64,000 bases of DNA from Pseudoxanthomonas sp. PXM01 (GTDB lineage: Bacteria; Pseudomonadota; Gammaproteobacteria; Xanthomonadales; Xanthomonadaceae), in assembly GCF_014851815.1 (NCBI RefSeq), contig NZ_JACVAJ010000001.1, positions 1,488,001 through 1,552,000 on the forward strand. The letters are read 5' to 3'. Of the stretch, positions 1-8,240 are shown piece after piece. Below the pieces are notes generated by a model. That model ran no database searches, was not told the origin of the DNA, and worked only from the letters and a program-made list of their open reading frames with translations. The position numbers and the translations under genes are program-made. How positions within the stretch are numbered: position 1 is the stretch's first letter; every line of letters starts with the position of its first letter.

Positions 1-432
1 AGAGAAAGGCCGGGAGATCGCGCCCGGAAGGCCATGGATGGGCCTCTGAGCGCCATCGATCGGGCTCCGAAGGCCATCCATGGGGCTCTGAGCTCCAGGG
101 ATCGGGCCCGGAAAGCCATCGACGGGCCTTTGAGCGCCATGGCTAGGGCTCGGAGGGCCATCGATGGGGTCCAGAATGCCAACCGCCGGGGCTTTTCGTG
201 CCATCGGTGGCTTTCCGGGCGCCATCGATCGAGCGCCGAGCCTCGTTGATCGGGCTTGGGAGGCCATCGATGGTGCTCGAAGGCCCATCAATGGGGCTCA
301 AAGAGCCAGGAAGATGGGGCTCGGAGGGCGATCGATGGGGCCCGGAGCCCCATCGCTGGCATTCCCAGCGCCATCGATGGCATTACGGGCTCCGACGATG
401 GCTTTCGGAGCGCCATCGTCGGCACTCCGGAC
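1..432. repeat. Degenerate 21-bp tandem repeat array
   Basis: About 20 imperfect copies of a 21-bp unit run from the left window edge to roughly 432, so the array may continue outside. The best copies carry the 10-bp palindrome CCATCGATGG followed by a G/C-rich half of the form GGCTC-GAG. Spacing is almost strictly 21 bp, with one or two copies of 22-23 bp. Because 21 is a multiple of three, most frames stay open on both strands and read as heptapeptide repeats, but no frame has a convincing start or ribosome site. The array ends about 20 bp past the stop codon of the regulator gene that points towards it. I see no gene in it. Confidence 0.75.
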
Positions 433-451
433 TCGATCTCCGCCGTGGCCG

Positions 452-1195
452 CTACACCTCGCGCGAGCGCCGGTACGGATTGAACAGCTGCAGCAGCCAC
501 GGCTTCTGCGCCAGCACCAGGCTGACGCCCACGCGGTCTTCCGCCGGCAGTGTGGCGTCGCGGGCGAGCAGCGCGTCGAACTCGCGCGCGACTTCCTCCA
601 GCCGCTGCCGCAGCTGCTTCACCCCGTCGATGCTCAGGCTGCCGCTGAGCAGCAGCAGCGCGTCCTGTTCGCCATCGAAGGGATCGGCGAAGTAGTCGGT
701 CAGCAGGGTGTGGCGGAAATAGCGCTCCATCGGCCCGTCGGCGCGCCAGCGAAAATTGCGTGCTGTCAGCGCGCGGCCGCGGTTGCCCGGCATCAGCTCG
801 ATGATGCCCAGCCGGTCCAGCTTCACCAGCAGCCCGGTCCACTGCGCCGGGGTGAAGCCGAAGTGGCCCAGCACATCGTCCTGCCGCCAGCGGTTGAGGG
901 TGAGGAACAGCGCCAGCAGCAGCGTGGGCTCGTCGACCAGCGCCTGTTCCTGCGCCTCACTGAGCAGCGCCATCGCCTTGCGCCCGCGCGAGGCCTCTGC
1001 ACTGAGTTCGGCCAGGCCGACGTCGAGCACGTCGCAGATCTGTTCCAGCCGCTGCAGGCTCATGGCCCGGCGGGAGAACATGCGCTTCACCGCCGCCTCG
1101 CTCATGCGGATGCGCGCGGCGAGCTCACGGTAGGTCAGGTTCTGCGCGCGCAGGCAGCGCTTCAGGGCATCGACCAGGTCGACCGAGACGGCCAT
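452..1195 (-). CDS. XRE-family helix-turn-helix regulator
   Basis: A 247-residue cytoplasmic DNA-binding protein. Residues 5-60 form an XRE/Cro-type helix-turn-helix (LTYRELAARIRMSEAAVKRM followed by a second amphipathic helix, then ICDVLDVGLAEL). The remaining ~185 residues are a conserved-looking helical effector or dimerisation part that I cannot assign. The ATG at 1195 is chosen because the domain begins directly there; the upstream in-frame extension is arginine-rich and unlike the family. The gene is divergent from the 1306 gene, with a 110-bp shared promoter region, and its stop abuts the 21-bp repeat array. Target genes are unknown; autoregulation or control of the divergent gene is an inference. 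Confidence 0.8.
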   Translation of the reverse strand: MAVSVDLVDALKRCLRAQNLTYRELAARIRMSEAAVKRMFSRRAMSLQRLEQICDVLDVGLAELSAEASRGRKAMALLSEAQEQALVDEPTLLLALFLTLNRWRQDDVLGHFGFTPAQWTGLLVKLDRLGIIELMPGNRGRALTARNFRWRADGPMERYFRHTLLTDYFADPFDGEQDALLLLSGSLSIDGVKQLRQRLEEVAREFDALLARDATLPAEDRVGVSLVLAQKPWLLQLFNPYRRSREV

Positions 1196-1305
1196 CGGTA
1201 GCGGATTCCTATACCGGTTGTTGCGCCGGAGCTTACCTCGTCGATGCGGGTTGAACACCGGTCGCCGCCGCGCCCATGGTCCGGCCCATGCCGGAGACAC
1301 CTGCC

Positions 1306-1752
1306 ATGACCCGCCTGATCGCCCGCTCGCTGACGCTTGCCCTGACCACCGCGCTGTCCGGCGGCCTCACCCTGCCCGCCCAGGCCGCACCGCAATCCGA
1401 TGGCGCCAGCCGGATGTCGCAGGCCAGCCTGGAAGCCTCCATCGAGGTACCCGTCGCGGTAATCCACGCGCTGGGCCACGGCGCCTCGGCGGTGGTGACC
1501 GGCGTGGCGGTCGTCGCCGGCAGCGTGGCAGTGACGGTATCCGTCGCGGCGGCGGGCGTGGTGGCGGGTGCGTCGTTCGTGGTCTACCTGAGTGCGGAAG
1601 CGATCAAGCGCCTCGGCATCGCGGTGGGCACGGCGATCAGCGTGGCCGCGGTGTCGACGGGCTGGATCCTCAGCGCGGCCGGCGAGGCGCTGTGCTTCAT
1701 CGCCAACGATGCCGCGCGCCCACACATCCACAGCCATCGCTACGGCGGGTGA
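1306..1752 (+). CDS. Small secreted/membrane protein of unknown function
   Basis: 148 residues. The N-terminus (MTRLIARSLTLALTTALSGG then LTLPAQAA) is a Sec signal peptide with an A-Q-A-A cleavage site. The mature part is a long glycine/alanine/valine-rich hydrophobic stretch (roughly residues 50-125) that could form two or three membrane helices, ending in a His-rich tail (HIHSHRYGG). The ATG at 1306 has a GGAGA-type ribosome site about 7 nt upstream. The stop at 1752 overlaps a GTG that is in frame with the next gene, so the two are very probably translationally coupled. No function recognised. Confidence 0.65.
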   Translation: MTRLIARSLTLALTTALSGGLTLPAQAAPQSDGASRMSQASLEASIEVPVAVIHALGHGASAVVTGVAVVAGSVAVTVSVAAAGVVAGASFVVYLSAEAIKRLGIAVGTAISVAAVSTGWILSAAGEALCFIANDAARPHIHSHRYGG

Positions 1753-1757
1753 GCGCG

Positions 1758-2573
1758 ATGCGTACGCTCGCGGCGCTGTGTCTCGTCTTCGCCCTCGCGC
1801 TGCCAGGGACGGCACGCGGGGGCGATGCCTGCCGGCAGATGGAGATGCCGCCGTACAAGGTCGCCGAGGCCGCGCGCACCGCCCTGCTCGCCGCGCAGCA
1901 GCTCGACGAAGTGGATGCACCGGTCGCGCTGCTCGCCCGCGTCGGCACCGACCTGTCGAAGCAGGGACTGGTCTACAGCCACGCCGGCTTCGCGGTGCGC
2001 GACCACGCGCAGGGACGCTGGACGGTGGTGCACCTGCTCAACGAGTGCGGCAGCGATCGTTCGGGCCTGTATGCGCAGGGGCTGGTGAATTTCTTCGCCG
2101 ACGACCTGGTGAACCAGGACCTGCGCATCGCGTGGTTCCCGCCGGACGTCGCCGACCGGCTGGCCGCGCGCCTGCAGCAGATGCCGCACCACAGCCTGCA
2201 TCACCCGCGCTACAACCTGATCGCGCGTCCGGGCAGTGAGGACTACCAGAACTCCACCGCATGGCTGGTGGAAGTGATGGCCGCCGCCCTCGCCGACCGC
2301 GGCATCTACGACCGCCGCAGCGCGTATGCGTTCGCGCGCGGTGATGGCTTCGTGCCGGACACGGTGCATATCGCGTACTCCAAGCGTGTGCTCGGCGGCC
2401 TGTTCTCCGCCAACACCGACTTCACCGACCATTCCGTCGGCACGCGACTGTCCGGCGACTATCCGGTCGTCACCGTGCGCTCGATCTTCCGCTGGCTGGA
2501 GCGCAGCGGGTATGTGCGCGAGCAGCGGGAATGGCGGAGTGGTGTAAGGCAGCGGGCGATGGGGCCGGCGTGA
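1758..2573 (+). CDS. DUF2145-family secreted protein
   Basis: 271 residues with a signal peptide (MRTLAALCLVFALALPGTARGG). The body contains GLVYSHAGFAVRD, VVHLLNECG and a long C-terminal domain with conserved Tyr/Trp/His, matching my recollection of the DUF2145 family, whose function is unknown; the SHAGF...H pattern suggests an NlpC/P60-like papain fold but that is an inference. The start may be ATG 1758 or the in-frame GTG at 1749, which overlaps the previous stop. The C-terminus overlaps the next gene by 4 bp, consistent with one operon from 1306 to 2977. Confidence 0.7.
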   Translation: MRTLAALCLVFALALPGTARGGDACRQMEMPPYKVAEAARTALLAAQQLDEVDAPVALLARVGTDLSKQGLVYSHAGFAVRDHAQGRWTVVHLLNECGSDRSGLYAQGLVNFFADDLVNQDLRIAWFPPDVADRLAARLQQMPHHSLHHPRYNLIARPGSEDYQNSTAWLVEVMAAALADRGIYDRRSAYAFARGDGFVPDTVHIAYSKRVLGGLFSANTDFTDHSVGTRLSGDYPVVTVRSIFRWLERSGYVREQREWRSGVRQRAMGPA

Positions 2574-2977
2574 GGGACGCCGCGCAAGCCGGTACGTCAC
2601 AGGTGCCTGCCAGCGTGCGGGCTTTCCGCGTGCTCTCGCGGCTACTGGTCGCCTGCGTGCTGACGTCGATCCCGATGCATCTCGCGCTGCTCATGTCCGA
2701 CAGCGCCATGTATCGCGGCTGGGTCTACCTGCAGATGGCGCTGCTGACGGCATCCGCCTGGCTGCTCTGGCGCGCACGCAAGCTCGATGGTCGTGCGGTT
2801 ATCGCCCTCCCGCTGACGACGATCCCCGCGATCCACATCAACGCCACCTATCTGAACTACGGCAATGGCCCGCTTGCCTGGTCGCTGCCACTTGCACTCG
2901 GCCTTTGCTACGTCGCGCTCTACGTGACCGCCCGCGCTGGCACGACGCGACAACCCGGCGCGAGCGCCGCGGAATGA
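2570..2977 (+). CDS. Four-helix membrane protein, unknown
   Basis: The GTG at 2570 overlaps the previous stop as GTGA, giving 135 residues; an upstream ATG at 2531 in the same frame is possible but would overlap by 43 bp. Four hydrophobic segments are visible (about residues 19-40, 48-64, 73-92, 101-122), so this is an inner-membrane protein. Charged residues between segments 2 and 3 (RARKLDGR) predict a cytoplasmic loop. No domain recognised. It is the last gene of the 1306-2977 group of exported or membrane proteins. Confidence 0.6.
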   Translation: MRDAAQAGTSQVPASVRAFRVLSRLLVACVLTSIPMHLALLMSDSAMYRGWVYLQMALLTASAWLLWRARKLDGRAVIALPLTTIPAIHINATYLNYGNGPLAWSLPLALGLCYVALYVTARAGTTRQPGASAAE

Positions 2978-3031
2978 CGTGCCGCGGCCAACGATGAGAT
3001 CGGCGCACCCCGCTTCCCCGAGGAGATCGAT

Positions 3032-3445
3032 ATGTTCCTGACCCTGCTTGTCGTCACCTTGCTGCTTTCCGCCTCAGTAGCGTGGGGCGTGACCTGGATG
3101 TTCTCGAAACCGATCGAACGCATCCTCACCCGCATCATCGCCGACGACATCAGCAAGGCGCGGCTGCGCTACATGCAGTTCGCCGTCCTCGTGGTCGGCG
3201 TGTCGTCCGGCGTACGCATCCACGAACTGGAGCGCTACATCACCGCGCCGCAGTGGATGGAGAAAGACAAGGCGCAGATCATCGCGCTGACCACCGAGCG
3301 CTGGGTACTGGAGGTCTACCGCACTGTCATCGAGACATTGCAGGGCATCGCCTGGATGTTGCTGGCGTTCTTCGCCGCGGCGCTGCTGGCGTATGTGGTG
3401 GTGAGGTTGTCGGAGTTGAAGCGGGCGGCATCCGCGGCTCCGTAG
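3032..3445 (+). CDS. Two-helix membrane protein, unknown
   Basis: 137 residues. Hydrophobic helices at residues 1-22 (MFLTLLVVTLLLSASVAWGV) and about 104-128 flank an amphipathic central region with the strings ADDISKARLRYMQF and AQIIALTTERWVLEVYRT. The start is supported by GAGGAG eight bases upstream of ATG 3032. Similar short proteins are common hypotheticals in Xanthomonadaceae; I recognise no family. Confidence 0.6.
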   Translation: MFLTLLVVTLLLSASVAWGVTWMFSKPIERILTRIIADDISKARLRYMQFAVLVVGVSSGVRIHELERYITAPQWMEKDKAQIIALTTERWVLEVYRTVIETLQGIAWMLLAFFAAALLAYVVVRLSELKRAASAAP

Positions 3446-3496
3446 GGCGGGCCTAGGCTCGCCATCGACATGTCAGGCCCGCATGGAGGGTTGTCT

Positions 3497-3898
3497 GTGA
3501 CTTGGCGCAATGCAATAGCTTCGTTTTTGCTGATTCCAGTAGTTCTGGTTGCTGGATACATCTTTTTCCTGTGGGCAAGTTACACCAGCGAAACTACTAG
3601 CTCCGGTTCTGCCTATGGCTTCAGCATTGATAGTTCAAAGGCCGAGTCGGCCGCTGCTTTGGAAAATTTCCGCCAAACGCACCCCAAAGCCGTCGTGCAT
3701 GTAAGGTCTGGGCATCGCGCCGGCGACCACTTCTCTGTCTCTGCCTCACAGGACCAGTTGCACCTGCTAAAACCGCATGATCAATGGGACATTCTGCTTA
3801 ACGGCGCAGGAGAGTTCAGCAACTCGGTACGATTGACGTTCAAAGGCGACAGGCTCGTGGCCATCTACCGGCACAGACAGTACTTTGAGCTGCCGTAG
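3497..3898 (+). CDS. Low-GC hypothetical membrane-anchored protein
   Basis: 133 residues from GTG 3497, chosen because GGAGGG at 3485-3490 sits 6 nt before it; ATG 3470 in the same frame has no such site. One N-terminal membrane helix (SFLLIPVVLVAGYIFFLWAS) is followed by a soluble ~105-residue extracytoplasmic domain containing FRQTHPKAVVHVRSG and ending LVAIYRHRQYFELP. Base composition is visibly more A/T-rich than all neighbours and codon choice is less biased, which suggests recent acquisition. A folded 3' inverted repeat follows directly. Function unknown. Confidence 0.6.
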   Translation: MTWRNAIASFLLIPVVLVAGYIFFLWASYTSETTSSGSAYGFSIDSSKAESAAALENFRQTHPKAVVHVRSGHRAGDHFSVSASQDQLHLLKPHDQWDILLNGAGEFSNSVRLTFKGDRLVAIYRHRQYFELP

Positions 3899-3920
3899 CC
3901 GCAGGCTCGACCATTCATTT

Positions 3921-3988
3921 AAGCCGAACCCGCTTCGCGAATCGGCTTAGTTCAGGCGATGGATCGTGCGGGTGGGCCAAGGCCCACC
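3921..3988. terminator. Two hairpins between convergent genes
   Basis: AAGCCGA at 3921-3927 pairs with TCGGCTT at 3942-3948 around a 14-nt loop. Then GGTGGGCC at 3971-3978 pairs with GGCCCACC at 3981-3988 with a 2-nt centre, a palindrome type that is frequent in intergenic DNA of this family. They lie between the converging genes ending at 3898 and 3998 and probably serve as bidirectional, T-tract-poor terminators. Confidence 0.5.
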
Positions 3989-3997
3989 CCACGACAC

Positions 3998-4606
3998 TCA
4001 GGTCGGAATCAACGTCGAGATGACGTGCTCCAGATAGGTCTCGAACTCTTCCGAGGTCATGCGCGGCTGCTGCAACTGCAGCGACAACTGCAGGAAGCCG
4101 ACATAGGCCGCGTAGGCCAGGCGCGCACGATGCGTGGCGTCGGTGCGCTGCAGGCCCGCCTGGCGGAACATCGCCACCAGATAATCGAGGCGGCGCTGGG
4201 AGATGCGGTCGATCACCGGCTGCACAGCGGGGTGGTCCAGCGCCTTCAGCAACTCGCTGTAGATGATGTGCGGTTTGACCTCATGGCCAACCAGCTGGAA
4301 CAGCGCACGCAGGCGCTCGCGCGGATCGGCGACCTTCTCCAGGCTGCCGAAGATGTTTTCCTGCTCGCCGACTTCCCAGCGCTCCAGCGCCGCCTGCAAC
4401 AGCGCGTCGCGTGACGGGAAGTGCCAGTAGAAGCTGCCCTTGGTGACACCCAGCCGGCGCGCCAGCGGTTCCACCGCCACCGCCGACACGCCCTGCTCCG
4501 CGATCAGGTCGAGGGCCGCCTGTGCCCAGTCGTCCGCACTCAGGCGGGCGTTGCGGGTGGGCGTGCTGGCGGGTGTTTCCGGGCTGGGTGTGCTCATGTT
4601 CCGCAT
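3998..4606 (-). CDS. TetR-family repressor
   Basis: 202 residues. The N-terminal TetR helix-turn-helix spans about residues 25-72 (AALDLIAEQGVSAVAVEPLA then RRLGVTKGSFYWHFPSRDAL), the classic motif with GSFYWHF in the recognition helix. The C-terminal ~125 residues form the helical ligand and dimer domain. ATG 4597 three codons on is an alternative start. It diverges from the hydrolase/acyl-CoA dehydrogenase operon and a 10-bp inverted repeat lies in the shared promoter, so it likely represses that operon and itself. Acyl-CoA or a fatty acid as the ligand is an inference from the neighbours. Confidence 0.88.
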   Translation of the reverse strand: MRNMSTPSPETPASTPTRNARLSADDWAQAALDLIAEQGVSAVAVEPLARRLGVTKGSFYWHFPSRDALLQAALERWEVGEQENIFGSLEKVADPRERLRALFQLVGHEVKPHIIYSELLKALDHPAVQPVIDRISQRRLDYLVAMFRQAGLQRTDATHRARLAYAAYVGFLQLSLQLQQPRMTSEEFETYLEHVISTLIPT

Positions 4607-4668
4607 TTAACCATACGCCGAGGTGTGTAGCGGTATGTATGTTGCGCCGCACAACAAATAAAGACAAA

Positions 4669-4710
4669 TCAATCGGTTGCATGTGAAACGCGAATGCCCA
4701 AACCGATTGA
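4669..4710. promoter_or_regulatory. Candidate TetR operator (inverted repeat)
   Basis: TCAATCGGTT at 4669-4678 and AACCGATTGA at 4701-4710 are perfect 10-bp inverted arms separated by 22 bp. They sit in the 137-bp divergent region between the TetR gene (start 4606) and the hydrolase start (4744), in the most A/T-rich stretch of that region. The spacing is wide for one TetR dimer, so two half-occupied sites or looping are possible. Confidence 0.5.
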
Positions 4711-4743
4711 CTGCTCTAAATGCGACAACCCATACTAGCCCGT

Positions 4744-5703
4744 ATGGTGACACGTACCTCTCCTGCCTTCACGCCCTCACCCAACGTCATCGGCGCGGGA
4801 TCGGATCGTGCATTGAAGGGACAGGGAGACGTCGCGCTGGCGATCCGCCGCTTCGCGTCGCCAGGCGCCCTGCAGGGGCACCCCGCACTTATCTATGCGC
4901 ATGGCTTCGGTCAGACCGGCGGCGCATGGAACCGCACCGGCGAGCTGATGGCCGCGCAGGGCTACACCGGCCTCGCCTACGACGCACGCGGCCATGGCGG
5001 GTCCGGTCGCAACGCCGCCGACCAGCCTTACACCGGTGACCAGTTCGCCGACGACCTGATCGTCGTGGCAGGCGAACAACCCGAGCCGCCCGTGCTGGTC
5101 GGCGCCTCGATGGGCGGACTGTTCGGCCTGATCGCCGAGTCGCGCTGGCCGGGCCTGTTCCGCGCGATGGTGCTGGTCGACATCACCCCGCGCTGGGAGC
5201 ATGCCGGCCTGCAGCGCATCCTCGCCTTCATGACCGCGTTCCCGGACGGTTTCGACTCGCTCGAACACGCGGCCGACACCATCGCCGCGTACCAGCCGCA
5301 ACGCCGCACCCGCAAATCCGCCGACGAGCTGCGCGAACTGCTGCGCGAAGGCGACGACGGGCGCTGGCGCTGGCACTGGGATCCGCGTCTGGTCGACGAA
5401 TTGGCGCGCGACAGTGCGCAGCATCAGGACGCCATCGCCGACGCGGCGCGCCAGGTGCAGTGCCCGGTGCTGCTGATCAGCGGCGGCCGCAGCGACCTGG
5501 TCTCCGAGAAGACTGTGGAAGAGTTCAAGGCGCTGGTGCCGCATGCGCGCCACGTGCACCTGCCGCAGGCCACCCACATGGTGGCCGGCGACGACAACGA
5601 CGCATTTACCGCCACCGTGCTGGAATACCTGGCGAGCCTGTCGGCCGCGCCGGGTAGTACCGAATCCGATGTAACCGAATCCGTGTCCGGAGCAACCCCA
5701 TGA
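4744..5703 (+). CDS. Alpha/beta hydrolase
   Basis: 319-residue serine hydrolase. HGFGQTGG at residues 53-60 is the oxyanion loop, GASMGG (Ser122) the nucleophile elbow, RSDLVSE near 250 supplies the likely acid, and His278 (QATHMV) the base. ATG 4744 is preferred; ATG 4720 would add 8 residues. Substrate cannot be read from sequence. It is the first gene of an operon with an acyl-CoA dehydrogenase (ATGA overlap at 5700) and a hotdog protein, so an acyl ester or acyl-CoA-related substrate is likely. Probably controlled by the divergent TetR. Confidence 0.85.
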   Translation: MVTRTSPAFTPSPNVIGAGSDRALKGQGDVALAIRRFASPGALQGHPALIYAHGFGQTGGAWNRTGELMAAQGYTGLAYDARGHGGSGRNAADQPYTGDQFADDLIVVAGEQPEPPVLVGASMGGLFGLIAESRWPGLFRAMVLVDITPRWEHAGLQRILAFMTAFPDGFDSLEHAADTIAAYQPQRRTRKSADELRELLREGDDGRWRWHWDPRLVDELARDSAQHQDAIADAARQVQCPVLLISGGRSDLVSEKTVEEFKALVPHARHVHLPQATHMVAGDDNDAFTATVLEYLASLSAAPGSTESDVTESVSGATP

Positions 5704-8177
5704 GCATTGCCATCCCCTTCCTCGCCTTCCTGCTGGCGGGCGCGTTCGCCGCCTACCACCGGCTGAGGCTCGCCTACTGGGCGGCGATCACCGCTAGCCT
5801 GCTGGTGGCGTGCTGGCTGCTGGGCGCCAACCCCACCGCGACCCTCGTCGCGGCGCTGGTTGTGGTGGCCATCGCGGTGCCGCTGCTGATTCCGGCGATC
5901 CGCAAGCCGCTGATCACCGCACCGGCGCTGGGCTTCCTGCGCCGCGCACTGCCGCCGCTGTCGCAGACCGAGCGCATCGCGCTGGAAACCGGCTCGGTGG
6001 GCTTCGAAGGCGACCTGTTCACCGGCGACCCGGACTGGAACAAGCTGCTGGCCTACCCCAAGCCGCAGCTCAGCGCCGAAGAGCAGGCCTTCCTCGACGG
6101 CCCGGTGGAAGAGCTGTGCAGGATGACCAACGACTGGGAGATCACCCACGTCCACGCCGACCTGCCGCCGGAGCTGTGGGACTACATCAAGAAGAACAAG
6201 TTCTTCGGCATGATCATCCCGAAGCAGTACGGTGGTCTCGGCTTCTCCGCGCTGGCGCACCACAAGGTGATCCAGAAGATCGCCTCGGTCAGCAGCGTGG
6301 TCAGCTCCACCGTCGGCGTGCCCAACTCGCTGGGCCCGGGTGAACTGCTCAACCACTACGGCACGCAGGAGCAGAAGGACTACTACCTGCCGCGCCTGGC
6401 GATCGGCCAGGAAGTGCCCTGCTTCGGCCTGACCGGCCCGTTCGCCGGCTCCGACGCCACCTCGATCCCGGACTACGGCATCGTCTGCAAGGGCGAATGG
6501 AACGGCGCGAACGTGCTGGGCATCCGCCTGACCTTCGACAAGCGCTACATCACGCTGGCGCCGGTCGCTACGATCATCGGCCTCGCCTTCCGCATGTACG
6601 ACCCGGACGGCCTGATCGGCGACACGCGCGACATCGGCATCACCCTGGCGCTGCTGCCGCGCGACACCGACGGTGTCGAGGTCGGCCCGCGCCACTTCCC
6701 GCTCAACTCGCCGTTCCAGAACGGCCCGGTGCGCGGCAAGGACGTCTTCATCCCGCTCAGCCAGCTGATCGGTGGCGTGGAGATGGCCGGCAAGGGCTGG
6801 AACATGCTCAACGAATGCCTGGCCGTGGGCCGCTCGATCACCCTGCCCTCCACCGCCAGCGGCGGCGCCAAGGCCGGCGCGCGTGTCACCGGCGCCTATG
6901 CGCGCATCCGCAAGCAGTTCGGCCTGTCGGTCGGCCGCTTCGAAGGCGTGGAAGAAGCGCTGGCCCGCATCGGCGGCAAGGCGTACGCGATCAGCGCGCT
7001 GTCGCAGGCGACCGCCGCGGCCGTGGATCGCGGCGACGTGCCGTCGGTGCCGTCGGCGATCGCCAAGTACCACTGCACGAACATGGGCCGCGACGTCGCC
7101 AAGGACGTGATGGACATCGTCGGCGGCAAGGGCATCATCCTGGGCCCGCGCAACTTCGCCGGCCGCGCATGGCAGGCCTCGCCGATCGCCATCACGGTGG
7201 AAGGCGCGAACATCATGACGCGCAGCCTGCTGATCTTCGGCCAGGGCTCGATCCTGTGCCATCCGTACATCATGAAGGAGATGCGCGCGGCGACCGACCC
7301 GGACACCAAGGCCGGCGTCAACGCGCTCGACGCCGCGCTGTACCCGCACATCGGCGGCGCGATCTCCAACGCCGTGCGCTCGTTCTGGTTCGGCATCACC
7401 GGCTCGAAGATCGGCTCGGTGCCCGGCGACGCGTACACGAAGAAGTTCTTCCGCAAGCTCGACCGCTATGCGGCCAACCTGGCGCTGCTGACCGACATCT
7501 CGCTGGGTGCGCTGGGCGGCAAGCTGAAGTTCAAGGAATCGCTGTCCGGTCGCCTCGGCGACGTGCTGAGCCACCTGTACATGATGGGGGCGGTGCTGAA
7601 GCGCCATCACGACGAAGGCACACCGGAAGCCGACAAGCCGTTGCTGGCGTGGGCCTTCCACAACAGCGCCTACGAGATCGAACTGGCGTTGTCGCAGGCG
7701 CTGCGCAACTTCCCGATCAAGCCGCTGGGCTGGCTGCTGTGGCCGATCGTGTTCCCGTTCGGCCGTCGTGCCGTGGCCCCGGGCGACCGCCTGAGCCATC
7801 GCGTCGCCATGCTGCTGATGGCGCCGAACGAAGCGCGCGACCGTATCGGCCAGGGCGTGTTCCTCACCCCGTGCGAGAACAACCCCGGCGGCCGCATCGA
7901 CAGCTACCTGGCCGCGGCCGTGGCGGCCGAGCCGGTGGAGCGCAAGTTCCTGAAGGCGCTGAAGACCAAGGACATCGAGGCGCTGGACTACAGCGCGCAG
8001 TTGGACGAGGGCGTGCGCGAAGGCTGGATCACCGCCGACGAGCGCAAGCAGCTGGAAGAGCTGCGCGCGATCACGCTGGACACGATCACCGTGGACGAGT
8101 TCGAAACCCACGAACTGCGCGCAGCCAGCTACTACGACCTGCCGCAGCACAAGCGCCAGCCACGCGAAGCGGCCTGA
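5700..8177 (+). CDS. fadE: Acyl-CoA dehydrogenase, FadE type
   Basis: 825 residues, the usual length of the large gammaproteobacterial FadE rather than the ~380-residue short-type enzymes. It performs the first FAD-dependent step of beta-oxidation, acyl-CoA to trans-2-enoyl-CoA. Residues 1-66 contain hydrophobic membrane-association segments; the ACAD N-terminal helical domain follows from about 125, the middle domain has CFGLTGPFAGSDATS (241-255), and GFEGDLFTGDPDW (101-113) and the long C-terminal DUF1974 part are typical of FadE. The start overlaps the hydrolase stop as ATGA. A 2769-bp antiparallel frame over this gene is a shadow. Confidence 0.93.
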   Translation: MSIAIPFLAFLLAGAFAAYHRLRLAYWAAITASLLVACWLLGANPTATLVAALVVVAIAVPLLIPAIRKPLITAPALGFLRRALPPLSQTERIALETGSVGFEGDLFTGDPDWNKLLAYPKPQLSAEEQAFLDGPVEELCRMTNDWEITHVHADLPPELWDYIKKNKFFGMIIPKQYGGLGFSALAHHKVIQKIASVSSVVSSTVGVPNSLGPGELLNHYGTQEQKDYYLPRLAIGQEVPCFGLTGPFAGSDATSIPDYGIVCKGEWNGANVLGIRLTFDKRYITLAPVATIIGLAFRMYDPDGLIGDTRDIGITLALLPRDTDGVEVGPRHFPLNSPFQNGPVRGKDVFIPLSQLIGGVEMAGKGWNMLNECLAVGRSITLPSTASGGAKAGARVTGAYARIRKQFGLSVGRFEGVEEALARIGGKAYAISALSQATAAAVDRGDVPSVPSAIAKYHCTNMGRDVAKDVMDIVGGKGIILGPRNFAGRAWQASPIAITVEGANIMTRSLLIFGQGSILCHPYIMKEMRAATDPDTKAGVNALDAALYPHIGGAISNAVRSFWFGITGSKIGSVPGDAYTKKFFRKLDRYAANLALLTDISLGALGGKLKFKESLSGRLGDVLSHLYMMGAVLKRHHDEGTPEADKPLLAWAFHNSAYEIELALSQALRNFPIKPLGWLLWPIVFPFGRRAVAPGDRLSHRVAMLLMAPNEARDRIGQGVFLTPCENNPGGRIDSYLAAAVAAEPVERKFLKALKTKDIEALDYSAQLDEGVREGWITADERKQLEELRAITLDTITVDEFETHELRAASYYDLPQHKRQPREAA

Positions 8178-8240
8178 CGCCCACCCTGGCAACGATCACG
8201 ACGGCGGGCATGTCCCGCCGTCGTCGCGAGAGGAGTTCCG

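Noticed and set aside
34-249. Heptapeptide-repeat reading of the 21-bp array as a protein
   Set aside because: All frames on both strands stay open because the period is a multiple of three; no ribosome site or signal supports translation.
5424-8192. 922-codon minus-strand open frame opposite fadE
   Set aside because: Arg/His/Asp/Gln-rich translation without domains; exact antisense of a certain gene; explained by high GC at third codon positions.
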